From NCBI GenBank assembly GCA_964423615.1, contig CAYRFQ010000012.1:1-64000 (forward strand): a stretch of DNA of 64,000 nucleotides, read 5' to 3'. The DNA comes from CAYRFQ01 sp964423615 (GTDB taxonomy: Bacteria > Planctomycetota > Planctomycetia > Gemmatales > Gemmataceae). The translations under genes were made by a program, and so were the position numbers. Shown here piece by piece: positions 27,694 through 36,446 of this stretch (position 1 is its first letter; the number at the start of each line of letters is the position of its first letter). The notes below the pieces were generated by a model. It searched no databases, had not been told where the DNA came from, and saw nothing but the letters and a program-made list of their open reading frames with translations.

Positions 27694-30600
27694 CACAGGT
27701 CATTCCAACCACGATTCTCAAAGTCTTGTCGAATCCCTCCTCTCCTCCCAACGCGAGAGTTGGCAAATTGGAAAACCACGGTCCGTCGAAGAATTCCTCA
27801 TTGACGAACCCTCACTTATGATGAACCAAGACGCCGTCTTGGATTTGATCTATCAAGAAATCACCCTCCGCGAATCCCATGGCGAGAAACCTAAGTTCGA
27901 GGAATACTCTGTCCGGTTTCCCGATCTCAGCGAACAACTCGAAATCTTATTCGAAGTCGAAGCTGCACTTGATCCACAAGCGCTACTGGAAGTGGGTATT
28001 TCAATCAATGATCAGACAGACATCGGTCCCTCCGTGCCCCCCCCACTGCACCCGTCGCCTCTTGTTCCAGGATACGAGGTGTTAGGAATCCTCGGACTTG
28101 GTGGCATGGGCGTCGTCTATAAAGCCCGTGATACACGGTTGAATCGAATCGTTGCATTGAAGATGTTGTTGGCCGGAACCGCCGCGATGACCGAACAACT
28201 TACACGGTTCCGGTTAGAAGCCGAAGCGTTGGCACAAGTTCAACATCCAAACATAGTTCAGATATTCGAAGTGAATGAAGTCAACGAGCAACCGTACTTC
28301 GTACTCGAATACGTTTCGGGTGGTAGCCTTTCGCAGCGACTAAACAAGAATCCGGTCGATGAAAAGGAAGCGGCGAAGTTCATCGAGGTGCTCGCCAGAG
28401 CTATCCACGCCGCGCACCAAGTTGGGGTTATTCATCGCGATTTGAAACCAGCGAACATTCTCTTATCCAGTCTCTCGGAGGAAGAACCGACGGAGAAAAT
28501 CAACTCCCCGAGTAGGACCAATGAACAGTCAGCCATGTTAGCCGCAACGTTTGTTGAAGAAAAGCCACCTCTTGATCCTCTTCAACAGCTAACGCCTGTA
28601 ACCCAAGCCTCTGTTCCAGGGGTCAAGGAGCCAACATTAGGCCTCTCCGAATTCACTCCGAAAATTACTGATTTTGGCCTCGCGAAGATGATCAGAGAGG
28701 TCGATGGCATGACTGTCTCAGGTGATTTTCTTGGAACGCCGAGTTACGCGGCACCCGAACAAGCGCTTGGTAATTTACACGCCATAGGGCCGCACACAGA
28801 TGTCTATGCACTTGGTGCGATCTTGTATGAGTTACTCACAGGTCGGCCTCCATTTAAAGCTGCATCCATCCTTGAAACTCTGGACTTGGTTCGCTCAAGT
28901 GAGCCAGATTCGCCACGACGTTATCATCGAAATATACCCAAAGATCTTGAGACCATATGTCTGAAGTGTTTGCAGAAAGAACCATTGCGGCGTTATTCGA
29001 GTGCGCTGACGCTGGCCGAAGATCTCACAAGATTCCAACGCGGAGAACCAGTTCTCGCCCGACCCGTCGGACCGATCGCAACTGTGATCAAATGGATCCG
29101 ACGAAAACCTTCCATCGCAGCGGCCATCGGCACTGTGTTTTTGGCTGCAGTCGTGACGATCATCGTTCTGTGGAAATCGAATGTGGACCTGGCGGCCGCG
29201 GCCAGTCGCGAACGAAGGCAGAAAGAATTCGCTGAGGAAAGTTTTCGTGCTGCTCTGCTCGCTGTCGATGAGATGTTGACGGAGGTTGGAGACGTTGAAC
29301 TCGCTGATATTCCACAGATGGGACCCGTTCGGAAACGGCTTCTGCGAAAAGCCAAGCTGTTCCACACAAAGTTCTTGGCCAAACGAGAAGATGATCCAGA
29401 AGTCCGTTATCTTGCCGGTAGAGGGTATGCAAGACTCGGCATGATCGAGGGCTTGTTGGGCGATGAAGACGCTGCCGAGGAAGCACTCCGTAGAGCCATT
29501 GAGTTGTTGAAGCAGGAATCGGCGTCCCGCGAGGTTTCAATCGAGTTGGCGAAAGCACATCATGATCTCGGTGTGTTACTGAAAACGCTCAAGCGAGAAC
29601 GAGAGGCCATATCGGAACTGGAAACGGCTTGCCGATTAAAAAAAGCCAATTATGACAGCGTTTCACCTCACGAAAGCCCAGACTTACGTTTGGATTATTC
29701 CAGCAGCATCTACCATCTCGGAGCTGTGTTGGCGAAAATTCCAGAACAGTCGGATAAAGCGGAAGCCCAGTATTCAGCGGCGTTGAAAATTCAGAATGAA
29801 CTGCTGCAACAACTTCCGAAAACCCAAAAGTATCTCGCCGCTGTCGCTAGGAGTCTCAATAACTATGCTATCTTGATTCGAGATCAAAAACCTGATGATG
29901 CCGAAACGATGTTACGGCGAGGTCTTGCTATTCAACAACAGTTAAAGAAACTCAATCCTGACAATCCCTCGTATGGACGGAAACTAGCGGAAATCAGGAA
30001 TAACCTCGGTGAGTTAGCTCAACATAATTCGCAATACAAGGAAGCCGAGTCGGAATATAAACAAGCCATAGCCATCATGGAACGGTTGGTGCGAGATTTT
30101 CCAACGATTCCCCACTATCAACTTCGGGTCGCTCAGATCTCGACAAACCTTGGGTTGTTGTATGAAGAGAATAAGAAGCCAGCCGAAGCGATAGAGTATT
30201 TTCGTCGTTCGGTTCGTCACTACGAGACACTTATTCGGGAGCACCCCAAAGTACCTGAATATCGCTATTGGCTTGGGAGAGGGCTTTGCGGCGTCGCCAG
30301 AAGACTCGAGAGTCAGAGAGACCTACCCGAGGCCATGAAATATCATAAAAACGCTGTCGTGGTGTTCGAGAAACTCATTCGCCAAGCCAGCACACCTCGG
30401 TACGAGAGTGAATACGCCATGGCACTTCACAACTACGCTAAAGCAGGTCTTTCCCATTCGGACGAGAACGATGTTGCAGCATTCCGTCTTGCCTCCAAGC
30501 TGATCAACAAGTCTGTTGTTCATCAAACTCTGGCAAAAAAACGATCTCCGAGTACAACTTTATACAATAAGCGGCTTGCTACCCATTTCGATGTGCTCGC

Positions 30601-30964
30601 TTTCGTCAATTATACATTAACAGACCACTCTGCTTGCGTACGTGCGGCGAAAGGTATCTCGACTTGTTATCCTGAACATGCCACTAAGTGTCTTAGGGCG
30701 GCAAATTATATTGCCTGGAGTGTCCTGTTCTGCGATCGTGATTCGAAACTAACTGCTAACCAACGCATTCAAACGAAGAAGCACTACCTCCGGTTGACTT
30801 TGGAGCATCTCGAAGCAATCGTTTTACTTCCCGATGTCGATGGCGATGAGGTACGAGCAAGTAAGGCCTTAGCAGTTCTCAGCGAGTCTGAATGGAAAGA
30901 CGACCCACGATTTCAAAAACTCCTACTCAAGGTCAACAACCTTCCTGAGGCTGTTGATGCCTAG
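27677..30964 (+). CDS. Membrane Ser/Thr protein kinase with TPR sensor domain
   Basis: About 1095 residues. An N-terminal planctomycete kinase lead (about 50-105, DAVLDLIYQEITLRES...) precedes the kinase domain (about 132-455): GLGGMGVVYKA glycine loop, VALKML lysine, HRDLKPANILL catalytic loop (254-264) and DFGLAK (332-337), with GTPSYAAPEQ. About 65 Pro/Glu-rich residues are inserted between the catalytic loop and DFG. A membrane helix follows (about 480-498) and then TPR-like repeats to the end. It overlaps the sigma gene by 17 bp, so translation is probably coupled. It may phosphorylate the sigma factor or its targets. Confidence 0.92.
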   Translation: MAWKDNTGHSNHDSQSLVESLLSSQRESWQIGKPRSVEEFLIDEPSLMMNQDAVLDLIYQEITLRESHGEKPKFEEYSVRFPDLSEQLEILFEVEAALDPQALLEVGISINDQTDIGPSVPPPLHPSPLVPGYEVLGILGLGGMGVVYKARDTRLNRIVALKMLLAGTAAMTEQLTRFRLEAEALAQVQHPNIVQIFEVNEVNEQPYFVLEYVSGGSLSQRLNKNPVDEKEAAKFIEVLARAIHAAHQVGVIHRDLKPANILLSSLSEEEPTEKINSPSRTNEQSAMLAATFVEEKPPLDPLQQLTPVTQASVPGVKEPTLGLSEFTPKITDFGLAKMIREVDGMTVSGDFLGTPSYAAPEQALGNLHAIGPHTDVYALGAILYELLTGRPPFKAASILETLDLVRSSEPDSPRRYHRNIPKDLETICLKCLQKEPLRRYSSALTLAEDLTRFQRGEPVLARPVGPIATVIKWIRRKPSIAAAIGTVFLAAVVTIIVLWKSNVDLAAAASRERRQKEFAEESFRAALLAVDEMLTEVGDVELADIPQMGPVRKRLLRKAKLFHTKFLAKREDDPEVRYLAGRGYARLGMIEGLLGDEDAAEEALRRAIELLKQESASREVSIELAKAHHDLGVLLKTLKREREAISELETACRLKKANYDSVSPHESPDLRLDYSSSIYHLGAVLAKIPEQSDKAEAQYSAALKIQNELLQQLPKTQKYLAAVARSLNNYAILIRDQKPDDAETMLRRGLAIQQQLKKLNPDNPSYGRKLAEIRNNLGELAQHNSQYKEAESEYKQAIAIMERLVRDFPTIPHYQLRVAQISTNLGLLYEENKKPAEAIEYFRRSVRHYETLIREHPKVPEYRYWLGRGLCGVARRLESQRDLPEAMKYHKNAVVVFEKLIRQASTPRYESEYAMALHNYAKAGLSHSDENDVAAFRLASKLINKSVVHQTLAKKRSPSTTLYNKRLATHFDVLAFVNYTLTDHSACVRAAKGISTCYPEHATKCLRAANYIAWSVLFCDRDSKLTANQRIQTKKHYLRLTLEHLEAIVLLPDVDGDEVRASKALAVLSESEWKDDPRFQKLLLKVNNLPEAVDA

Positions 30965-31102
30965 AGAGTCTTACAATTTTACGTAGGGTGCACCTCGCCA
31001 CGTTGCGAGTCCGCCGCCAAGTCTTATCATGCGATGTACCTTCGAAATCCATCAAGTAGAACTTTCGATACGTTCTTGCAGCCTCGAATGAAAGTGGGGC
31101 AC

Positions 31103-32329
31103 TCAGAACCATATTCGGAATTGGGCTGTCGCTTCAATATCCATAGGTTGCGGATCTGTCACGGGTGTTATGACCGCGATCGCCAACCACGAGTTTCGAC
31201 CAAAGCGCAAGTTCACACCGTAAGTCAAATTCACTTCGTCAATGCCACCGATGGGATCCTCGAAAGTAATTAGATTCCTATGATTCAGAGGAGTCGTAAC
31301 GTGGACCTCAAACGTGGGTATGATTGCCGTGAGACAGCGTGTTCGATTTGACGTATGGTATAAGTAATACCCAACGCCGATGTCCGTGAAGAGAAATGTG
31401 ATGTCTCTATCATCGGTTGGAATGTCCAGAGCCGAAAATCCATGAACGTACCATTCATTGTGATTCCATAACCAACCGATGTAGGGTTGCAAGACAGTGG
31501 TGTGCGGGGTGGCAGTTGGTAAATCGACCCCACCCACGACGTCGGGGCCTGTCGGGACGGTCACGGCTAACCCCGCCGATATCCAGTTGTCGTTAATGGG
31601 ATCGGCATACAATGCGGCTTTGAACGAAAGTGTCAAATCACCGAAGGCAGTGCTCGTCCCATCAAACTCGCCCGTGCCCCGGATATCGATTGTGTTGAGT
31701 GGAAGATTTAGCCCAAAAGATGCGTATCCATTGAAGACCGTTTTTTCGAACCCGAAGGTTTCTCGATAAAGATCGACACGTGCGTCTGGAAAACCTAAAC
31801 GACGGTTCAAGTCCCCATTCAGGTTGTTGAAATAGTTGAAAGCAAAATAGAAGCGATCGATTGGCCGGGGGCTGCTGTTATCTGCGACTTTGAAACCGCG
31901 TGGGCCTGGCAACATAAGTATTCGTGTGTCTTGGATTAGGTTCTGGTTTGGAAAATCTGGGTTGAGTATGAGATCGGATGGGGGTCTCGTGACAGGAGGA
32001 GGTTGGTCGCCAAGCATTTCAGGAGCCGACCGAAGTTCCGTCGTTGGCATTTGCATCGCCATGGAAGATTGTGGGTTGAAGAGTCCAACCAATTGTTGTC
32101 GTGCATTCGGAGCCGTCATGTCCGGAGCAGGAAGGGGTGTCGCAAGACTGGATCCAGGGGCTTTTGTCTTGGCTTGCGGGCTTGGCGGCAGAGCGTTTCC
32201 TGGTCCTTTCGCTTTTCCTTTGATCACTTCCTGGCCCCCTGCCACGTTCACAAATCGAACGAAGTGATTAGTGTTCGATACGAACGACAATGCGAGAAGA
32301 ACCACGAATCTGGTCATCCATACCGCCAT
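31103..32329 (-). CDS. Outer-membrane beta-barrel protein
   Basis: About 408 residues. An N-terminal signal (MAVWMTRFVVLLALSF) precedes a Pro/Ala-rich, Gln-containing linker (about 35-120), then a strand-rich region (about 150-408) with repeated amphipathic patterns (FYFAFNYFNNL, YASFGLNLPL, LTLSFKAALY, TYGVNLRFG) ending in IWF, the terminal aromatic that BAM substrates usually show. It resembles the porin-like transporters found in planctomycetes; the substrate is unknown. I took the ATG at 32329 because AAGGAAGGT precedes it; the upstream ATG at 32353 is weaker. It is divergent from a small ORF. Confidence 0.65.
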   Translation of the reverse strand: MAVWMTRFVVLLALSFVSNTNHFVRFVNVAGGQEVIKGKAKGPGNALPPSPQAKTKAPGSSLATPLPAPDMTAPNARQQLVGLFNPQSSMAMQMPTTELRSAPEMLGDQPPPVTRPPSDLILNPDFPNQNLIQDTRILMLPGPRGFKVADNSSPRPIDRFYFAFNYFNNLNGDLNRRLGFPDARVDLYRETFGFEKTVFNGYASFGLNLPLNTIDIRGTGEFDGTSTAFGDLTLSFKAALYADPINDNWISAGLAVTVPTGPDVVGGVDLPTATPHTTVLQPYIGWLWNHNEWYVHGFSALDIPTDDRDITFLFTDIGVGYYLYHTSNRTRCLTAIIPTFEVHVTTPLNHRNLITFEDPIGGIDEVNLTYGVNLRFGRNSWLAIAVITPVTDPQPMDIEATAQFRIWF

Positions 32330-32445
32330 GATAACACCTTCCTTGATGTTCATTCGGATTGGAGAGGAGGTATCGATCTATACCAATATCATCGTGAAGC
32401 AGAGAGATCACAATAGACTTCAAATGATTCCAAGGATACTTTCGG

Positions 32446-32661
32446 GTGCAAATGATAAAGTACAAACCAAAGAAGTGCCTTATTCGTGATGACCAAGACG
32501 AACCATACAATCCATCCAGTTGTAGAGTTCCAAAACAATGGGCGGACCAAGGAGTCACAACGGAAGTGCAAAACGTTGAACTCTTGGTCTGCCTGGTGCA
32601 CCGTTCCCGAGCCAATATCCATGAGAGCGATTTAAGACAGTTCATCGAACAGAAGCGTTAA
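32446..32661 (+). CDS. Possible small hydrophilic protein
   Basis: 71 residues from a GTG (AAGGAT nine bases upstream), or 69 from the ATG two codons later. It has Cys and charged residues (KYKPKKCLIRDDQDEP, SSCRVPKQWADQG) and no membrane segment or signal. No family is recognised. It fills a gap between two minus-strand genes, and a composition typical of coding DNA is the main argument for it. It ends 34 bp before the convergent Hcp-like gene stop. Confidence 0.4.
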   Translation: MQMIKYKPKKCLIRDDQDEPYNPSSCRVPKQWADQGVTTEVQNVELLVCLVHRSRANIHESDLRQFIEQKR

Positions 32662-32694
32662 GGTGACCCGATAGTGTTGACCTCTATCCGTTTT

Positions 32695-33552
32695 TTACGG
32701 TTTGTATTCGAAGCTGATCTTCGTGAAGTTTAATGACAACGTATCTACTGGAACGTTTTCTCCAGAGCTACCACCAGATTGATAGGAGGAGATTAACACA
32801 GGTTTCATCTCGAACATCAGATACTCTTGGGACGTCTCACCTGCCCGAAGACAAGTCAATACAACATCTTCGGTAATGTGTTTGCCCTCGGCACAATACT
32901 GCATCAACTTTGGTGTCGCCTTATTGGCTCGCATCACAAAGGTCAGATCGCCGAAATTCGATGAGTCCTTGTCATCTGATTGGTCCTGGGTTCCTTCGTT
33001 GGTTTCTCCCCAAGACCAAGATAACACTTCGATCTCATTTTCGACGCTCCTGTCGGTCGATTCTCCCGCAACTCCGTTGAGTTTCAAGAAATAGTCGGAT
33101 TGGGTTGGTTGCGATCCATCTTGCGTGAAGTCGGACAGACAACTCGATTCGATGTCGGACCGGTCTTGAGGATCGTCGGTTGTTCCCGTATCGTTACCCC
33201 GTATTCGAGAGAGGTCGTTGGAGTTCCTGCCGAGCGTTCGACTCGCCGAGTCGTCATTTCCCCTTTCGTTGACATTGAACTTGACGGAGTTAACTTCACA
33301 CCATTCTTTGTGCCGAGGGTCCTTTGATTCGCCTTCGACTCCTGAAATATCCAAGAAATATTCCGAGACAGCTGTAGTTTCACATCGTGTTCCTTCGTGG
33401 CATTCAGTCGATTCGCAGTTCTCGATTTCTGTGTAGAGAATGACATGGCAATCTGGAGGTTGAGCAACTGGGTTTCCTTCGACGGTCGAAGGAACAGCTC
33501 GGGTTTCGAGTTCGTCAACTGTCAAACGAATGCGATTGGCGAAAGTTTTCAT
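32695..33552 (-). CDS. Exported Hcp-fold protein with planctomycete N-terminal motif
   Basis: 285 residues. The C-terminal part (153-285) is a complete-looking Hcp-family domain: DYFLKLNGVAGESTD, EIEVLSWSWGE, FVMRANKATPKLMQYCAEGKHI, YQSGGSSGENVPVDTLSLNF, ending KISFEYKP. Residues 64-95 (EYFLDISGVEGESKD ... VNSVKFNV) repeat the first strands of the same domain. Residues 13-22 (DELETRAVPS) match the LExR-x-VPS motif that opens many planctomycete surface proteins. The middle (96-150) is Asp/Ser/Thr/Asn-rich and likely disordered, and eight Cys occur in all. ATG 33552 has GGAG upstream. Hcp forms the type VI secretion tube, but no other type VI gene is near, so an extracellular or adhesive role is inferred. 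Confidence 0.7.
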   Translation of the reverse strand: MKTFANRIRLTVDELETRAVPSTVEGNPVAQPPDCHVILYTEIENCESTECHEGTRCETTAVSEYFLDISGVEGESKDPRHKEWCEVNSVKFNVNERGNDDSASRTLGRNSNDLSRIRGNDTGTTDDPQDRSDIESSCLSDFTQDGSQPTQSDYFLKLNGVAGESTDRSVENEIEVLSWSWGETNEGTQDQSDDKDSSNFGDLTFVMRANKATPKLMQYCAEGKHITEDVVLTCLRAGETSQEYLMFEMKPVLISSYQSGGSSGENVPVDTLSLNFTKISFEYKP

Positions 33553-33839
33553 CTGTTTTCTCCAGCGTTTCAGAATAGGAGTGCTTGGTGAAGTCATGTT
33601 GTTTTTGGGTGCCCACCAATCAAATTGCGAACCAACCCGCCACCGGACAAAAACCAAAAGAAAAAATCTTCTGAGTTTCGTGTGCCCTCGCGGATATGGC
33701 TCTAACCTATTATTGGGCTGAGGTTTGTGGTGACCTCAAAGGCGTCGTCGAGGGAAATGTTTCCTTCCGGTCGGACACCTTGGCCTCAGACTCATAAGGA
33801 AATGGCAACGACAAAAAGAGGTTCCTATTGGGGATTAGA

Positions 33840-34493
33840 ATGAAACAGGTGGCTCAAGGAATTTGGAAGTTGTCGGGGTTCCACAGGCACGCCTGGAACG
33901 TCTATTTGGCAGGGGACGTATTGATTGACGCAGGGACACGCTGGGATAGAGGGCGGCTGCTTTCCCAACTCCGTCGGCAAGTTGTTCGAACGTTGACGCT
34001 TACTCATTGTCATCCGGACCACCAAGGCTCGGCAGCTTATTTGTGTCAACGTCTAAACATCCCCTTGGCATGCCACGAGGCCGATGTGGCTGCCATGGAA
34101 GGCCGGGAGCGGATGCACCCTAGAAACAGACTGTTGGAACTCGGCGAGATGTTTCTCGCCGGTCCGCCGCATCCAGTGGATCATGTCCTTCGCAATGGCG
34201 ATGTCATTGGAGATTTCCGTGTGGTCCACACTCCCGGACACACTCCGGGACATGTGCTCTACTTCCGGGAGTCCGATCGAACTGCAATCGTCGGAGATCT
34301 GCTCGTCAATATCAATTTCCTTACCGGACGGATTCGGGTCGGCATTCCACCCTGGTTTGTGTCTCACGATTTTCGAGAGCACCGGATGTCCGTTTCTCGG
34401 CTTCTGGAACTCAGGCCAAAACTGGTTTTATTTGGGCATGGTCCCGCCTCGACCGACATCAAAGCTATGGCTCGCTTCGCACTCGATGGCTAA
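33840..34493 (+). CDS. Metallo-beta-lactamase-fold hydrolase
   Basis: 217 residues with the metal-binding motif THCHPDHQG (55-63; His56, His58, Asp60, His61) and later metal ligands in HTPGHTPGHVLYF (His near 130) and VGDLLVN. The fold is a cytosolic metallohydrolase, often glyoxalase II-like or an unspecified thioesterase or lactonase. No signal peptide is seen. It ends 9 bp before the transporter gene and likely forms a small operon with it. The exact substrate is unknown. Confidence 0.85.
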   Translation: MKQVAQGIWKLSGFHRHAWNVYLAGDVLIDAGTRWDRGRLLSQLRRQVVRTLTLTHCHPDHQGSAAYLCQRLNIPLACHEADVAAMEGRERMHPRNRLLELGEMFLAGPPHPVDHVLRNGDVIGDFRVVHTPGHTPGHVLYFRESDRTAIVGDLLVNINFLTGRIRVGIPPWFVSHDFREHRMSVSRLLELRPKLVLFGHGPASTDIKAMARFALDG

Positions 34494-34502
34494 CCACCTT
34501 TT

Positions 34503-35276
34503 ATGATTGACGTCACCCTGACACTCGTTTTACTCGTGGTTTTTTCTAGCTTGCTAACGCAAGCGACATTTGGTTTTGGCCACGCGCTCGTGGCCATGCC
34601 GTTGTTGTCGCTGTTTCTGAGTGTCCAATTCGTGACGCCTTTGGTGGCGTATCTAGGTTTCACAGTCTCCGTTGGAATCCTCATAAGTGAATGGAACCAA
34701 ATCGACTGGAAGCATTGCCGTGGGTTGCTCGTTGGTGGTGTGATCGGCGTTCCCATTGGGCTGTACTGGTTAAATCAAGCGCCCGAGTCCTTGATCAAAG
34801 TCGTGTTGGGCCTTGTCATCATGGGATTTGCTCTCTTCCAATTATTCACTCCGCGAGGCTTGCATCTCCAAGGCGAGAAAGGTGCTGGCGTGTTTGGTCT
34901 CGCCGCGGGACTCTTGGCTGGGGCGTATAATACGGGAGGACCGCCTGTAGTACTCTATGGGACGTTCCGACGTTGGCCTCGCGATACGTTCCGCGCAACC
35001 CTCCAGGGGTTTTTCCTGGTCATCAATCCGATCGTTCTGGTCGGACGTGTTGTCAATACTTTTACAGATCCAACTTGTTTTGGATATCAGTTTGCGGCAC
35101 TTGTCTTCGCGTATTACTTTGCCGCTTTCCCGATTGCCGTTGTGGCCATTTTGCTTGGTGGAAACCTGGCCAAACAATTTGCAAGCGATCGATTTACGAA
35201 ATACGTCCACGTGTTGTTGCTCGGAGTCGGGACAATGTTATTGATCCAGGCAGGATCGGGATGGTTCAATTCGTGA
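34503..35276 (+). CDS. TauE/SafE family sulfite/organosulfur exporter-like protein
   Basis: A 257-residue integral membrane protein with seven or eight hydrophobic helices. The first helix ends in FGFGHALVAMPLLSLF (about 23-38), and VAYLGFTVSVGILIS and LLAGAYNTGGPPVVLY (about 138-153) follow, matching the two-halves pattern of the TSUP family. Members export or import sulfite, sulfoacetate or other small anions. It starts 9 bp after the hydrolase stop and precedes the potassium channel by 70 bp on the same strand. Confidence 0.85.
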   Translation: MIDVTLTLVLLVVFSSLLTQATFGFGHALVAMPLLSLFLSVQFVTPLVAYLGFTVSVGILISEWNQIDWKHCRGLLVGGVIGVPIGLYWLNQAPESLIKVVLGLVIMGFALFQLFTPRGLHLQGEKGAGVFGLAAGLLAGAYNTGGPPVVLYGTFRRWPRDTFRATLQGFFLVINPIVLVGRVVNTFTDPTCFGYQFAALVFAYYFAAFPIAVVAILLGGNLAKQFASDRFTKYVHVLLLGVGTMLLIQAGSGWFNS

Positions 35277-35346
35277 TTGGTGTTGGAGACCCAGGTTCAT
35301 TTCCGCATGATGCGATCTTACAAACACTTGTCGGCGAGAAGGCACA

Positions 35347-36075
35347 ATGGCTGGTACTGCTCGTGACCGTTGTCCCATATGGGTAAACTTGATTCTCCAG
35401 GGCTTGATTTTGTATTCAGTCATCACGATTTGTTTGGAAACCATGCCGGAGCTTGCTCCCTACAAGACGTTCTTTTGGTATTCCGAATCAATAGTCACAA
35501 TCCTGTTCACCCTGGAATATGTGATATTCTGGGTGCTGAGCGATGAAAAGTGGAAATACCCATTCCGGTTTTATTCGGTCATCGATCTAATTTCGATACT
35601 GCCTTTTTACCTCAGCCTTGGTGTGGACTTACGGGCCATGCGAGCGTTGCGATTTTTGCGGATCTTCCGAATCCTCAAACTTGGTCGTTATAGTGAGGCC
35701 GCCGATACTTTGAGTTTGGCGTTTCGACGGTGTGCTCCGGAACTTTCCGTGACGGCGTTGATGACGGTGTTGGTCATCCTTGGGGCTTCGATGGGGCTCT
35801 ACTACGCCGAAAACCCCGAGCAACCGCAAGCCTATACCAGTATCCCAGCTTGTTTTTGGGGCACCATTGTTACTCTGACGACCGTGGGCTACGGAGACGT
35901 CGTTCCTCAGACGTTAGTAGGCCGATGTCTCGCCATGATCGTGATGCTTGCCGGGATTGCGTTGGTGGCTGTGCCAACAGGTTTATTATCAAGTCAGTTG
36001 ACTGAGATTTTGAGAGAACGACGAGAGTCTCAACAAGAGCGAATGAAAAGTTTGGTGCACTATCGAGACGATTGA
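35347..36075 (+). CDS. Voltage-gated potassium channel (KvAP-like)
   Basis: 242 residues with six transmembrane segments and a re-entrant pore. S4 carries a basic residue at every third position (Arg96, 99, 102, 105, 108, Lys111 in RAMRALRFLRIFRILK). The K+ selectivity filter is TTVGYGD (178-184). Unlike many bacterial channels, it has no RCK or cyclic-nucleotide domain, only a short charged tail. The ATG at 35347 has GAGAAGG upstream. It probably sets or senses membrane potential; the link to neighbouring genes is positional only. Confidence 0.9.
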   Translation: MAGTARDRCPIWVNLILQGLILYSVITICLETMPELAPYKTFFWYSESIVTILFTLEYVIFWVLSDEKWKYPFRFYSVIDLISILPFYLSLGVDLRAMRALRFLRIFRILKLGRYSEAADTLSLAFRRCAPELSVTALMTVLVILGASMGLYYAENPEQPQAYTSIPACFWGTIVTLTTVGYGDVVPQTLVGRCLAMIVMLAGIALVAVPTGLLSSQLTEILRERRESQQERMKSLVHYRDD

Positions 36076-36119
36076 TCTTCGAATCATGTACGAACCGTTG
36101 GGGATGCAGGATCAAGCTG

Positions 36120-36437
36120 ATGAAAGTCCGGCTCAACCACAAAGTGATGTGCAACAAAAAGGTCCACAGATTCTCCGTGGTGCTCGAATGCCCATTTCGT
36201 CCCGAAAGGAATTTCCTCTTTGTGTTTCGCGATTCTCGCCCCGAAGCAGACGACTGTGCGTTGATCGTCGAAGACGTTTACGGATGGGACGCGACTAATC
36301 AAGAACTCCTAGTTCGAACGATGGAGTGGAACATCGATGAATGGGTCCATCGCGACGATCCCACTGTTGAGGAACAATTCGATGACGTGAAATTTCAGTT
36401 GATATCTGTCGCGGGGTGCACTTATTACCCGCCCTGA
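36120..36437 (+). CDS. Small conserved-looking hypothetical protein
   Basis: About 105 residues (121 if started at 36072). It is hydrophilic and rich in Asp, Glu and aromatic residues (VEDVYGWDATNQELLVRTMEWNI), with no signal or membrane segment. It lies 45 bp after the potassium channel stop and 9 bp from the convergent mlaD stop. I do not recognise the family; its composition looks coding, and the in-frame start at 36120 has AGGATC upstream. Confidence 0.45.
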   Translation: MKVRLNHKVMCNKKVHRFSVVLECPFRPERNFLFVFRDSRPEADDCALIVEDVYGWDATNQELLVRTMEWNIDEWVHRDDPTVEEQFDDVKFQLISVAGCTYYPP

Positions 36438-36446
36438 GAATGGGCC

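Noticed and set aside
32695..33552. Type VI secretion locus
   Set aside because: Only one Hcp-like gene is present. No sheath, baseplate, VgrG or ClpV gene lies in the window.
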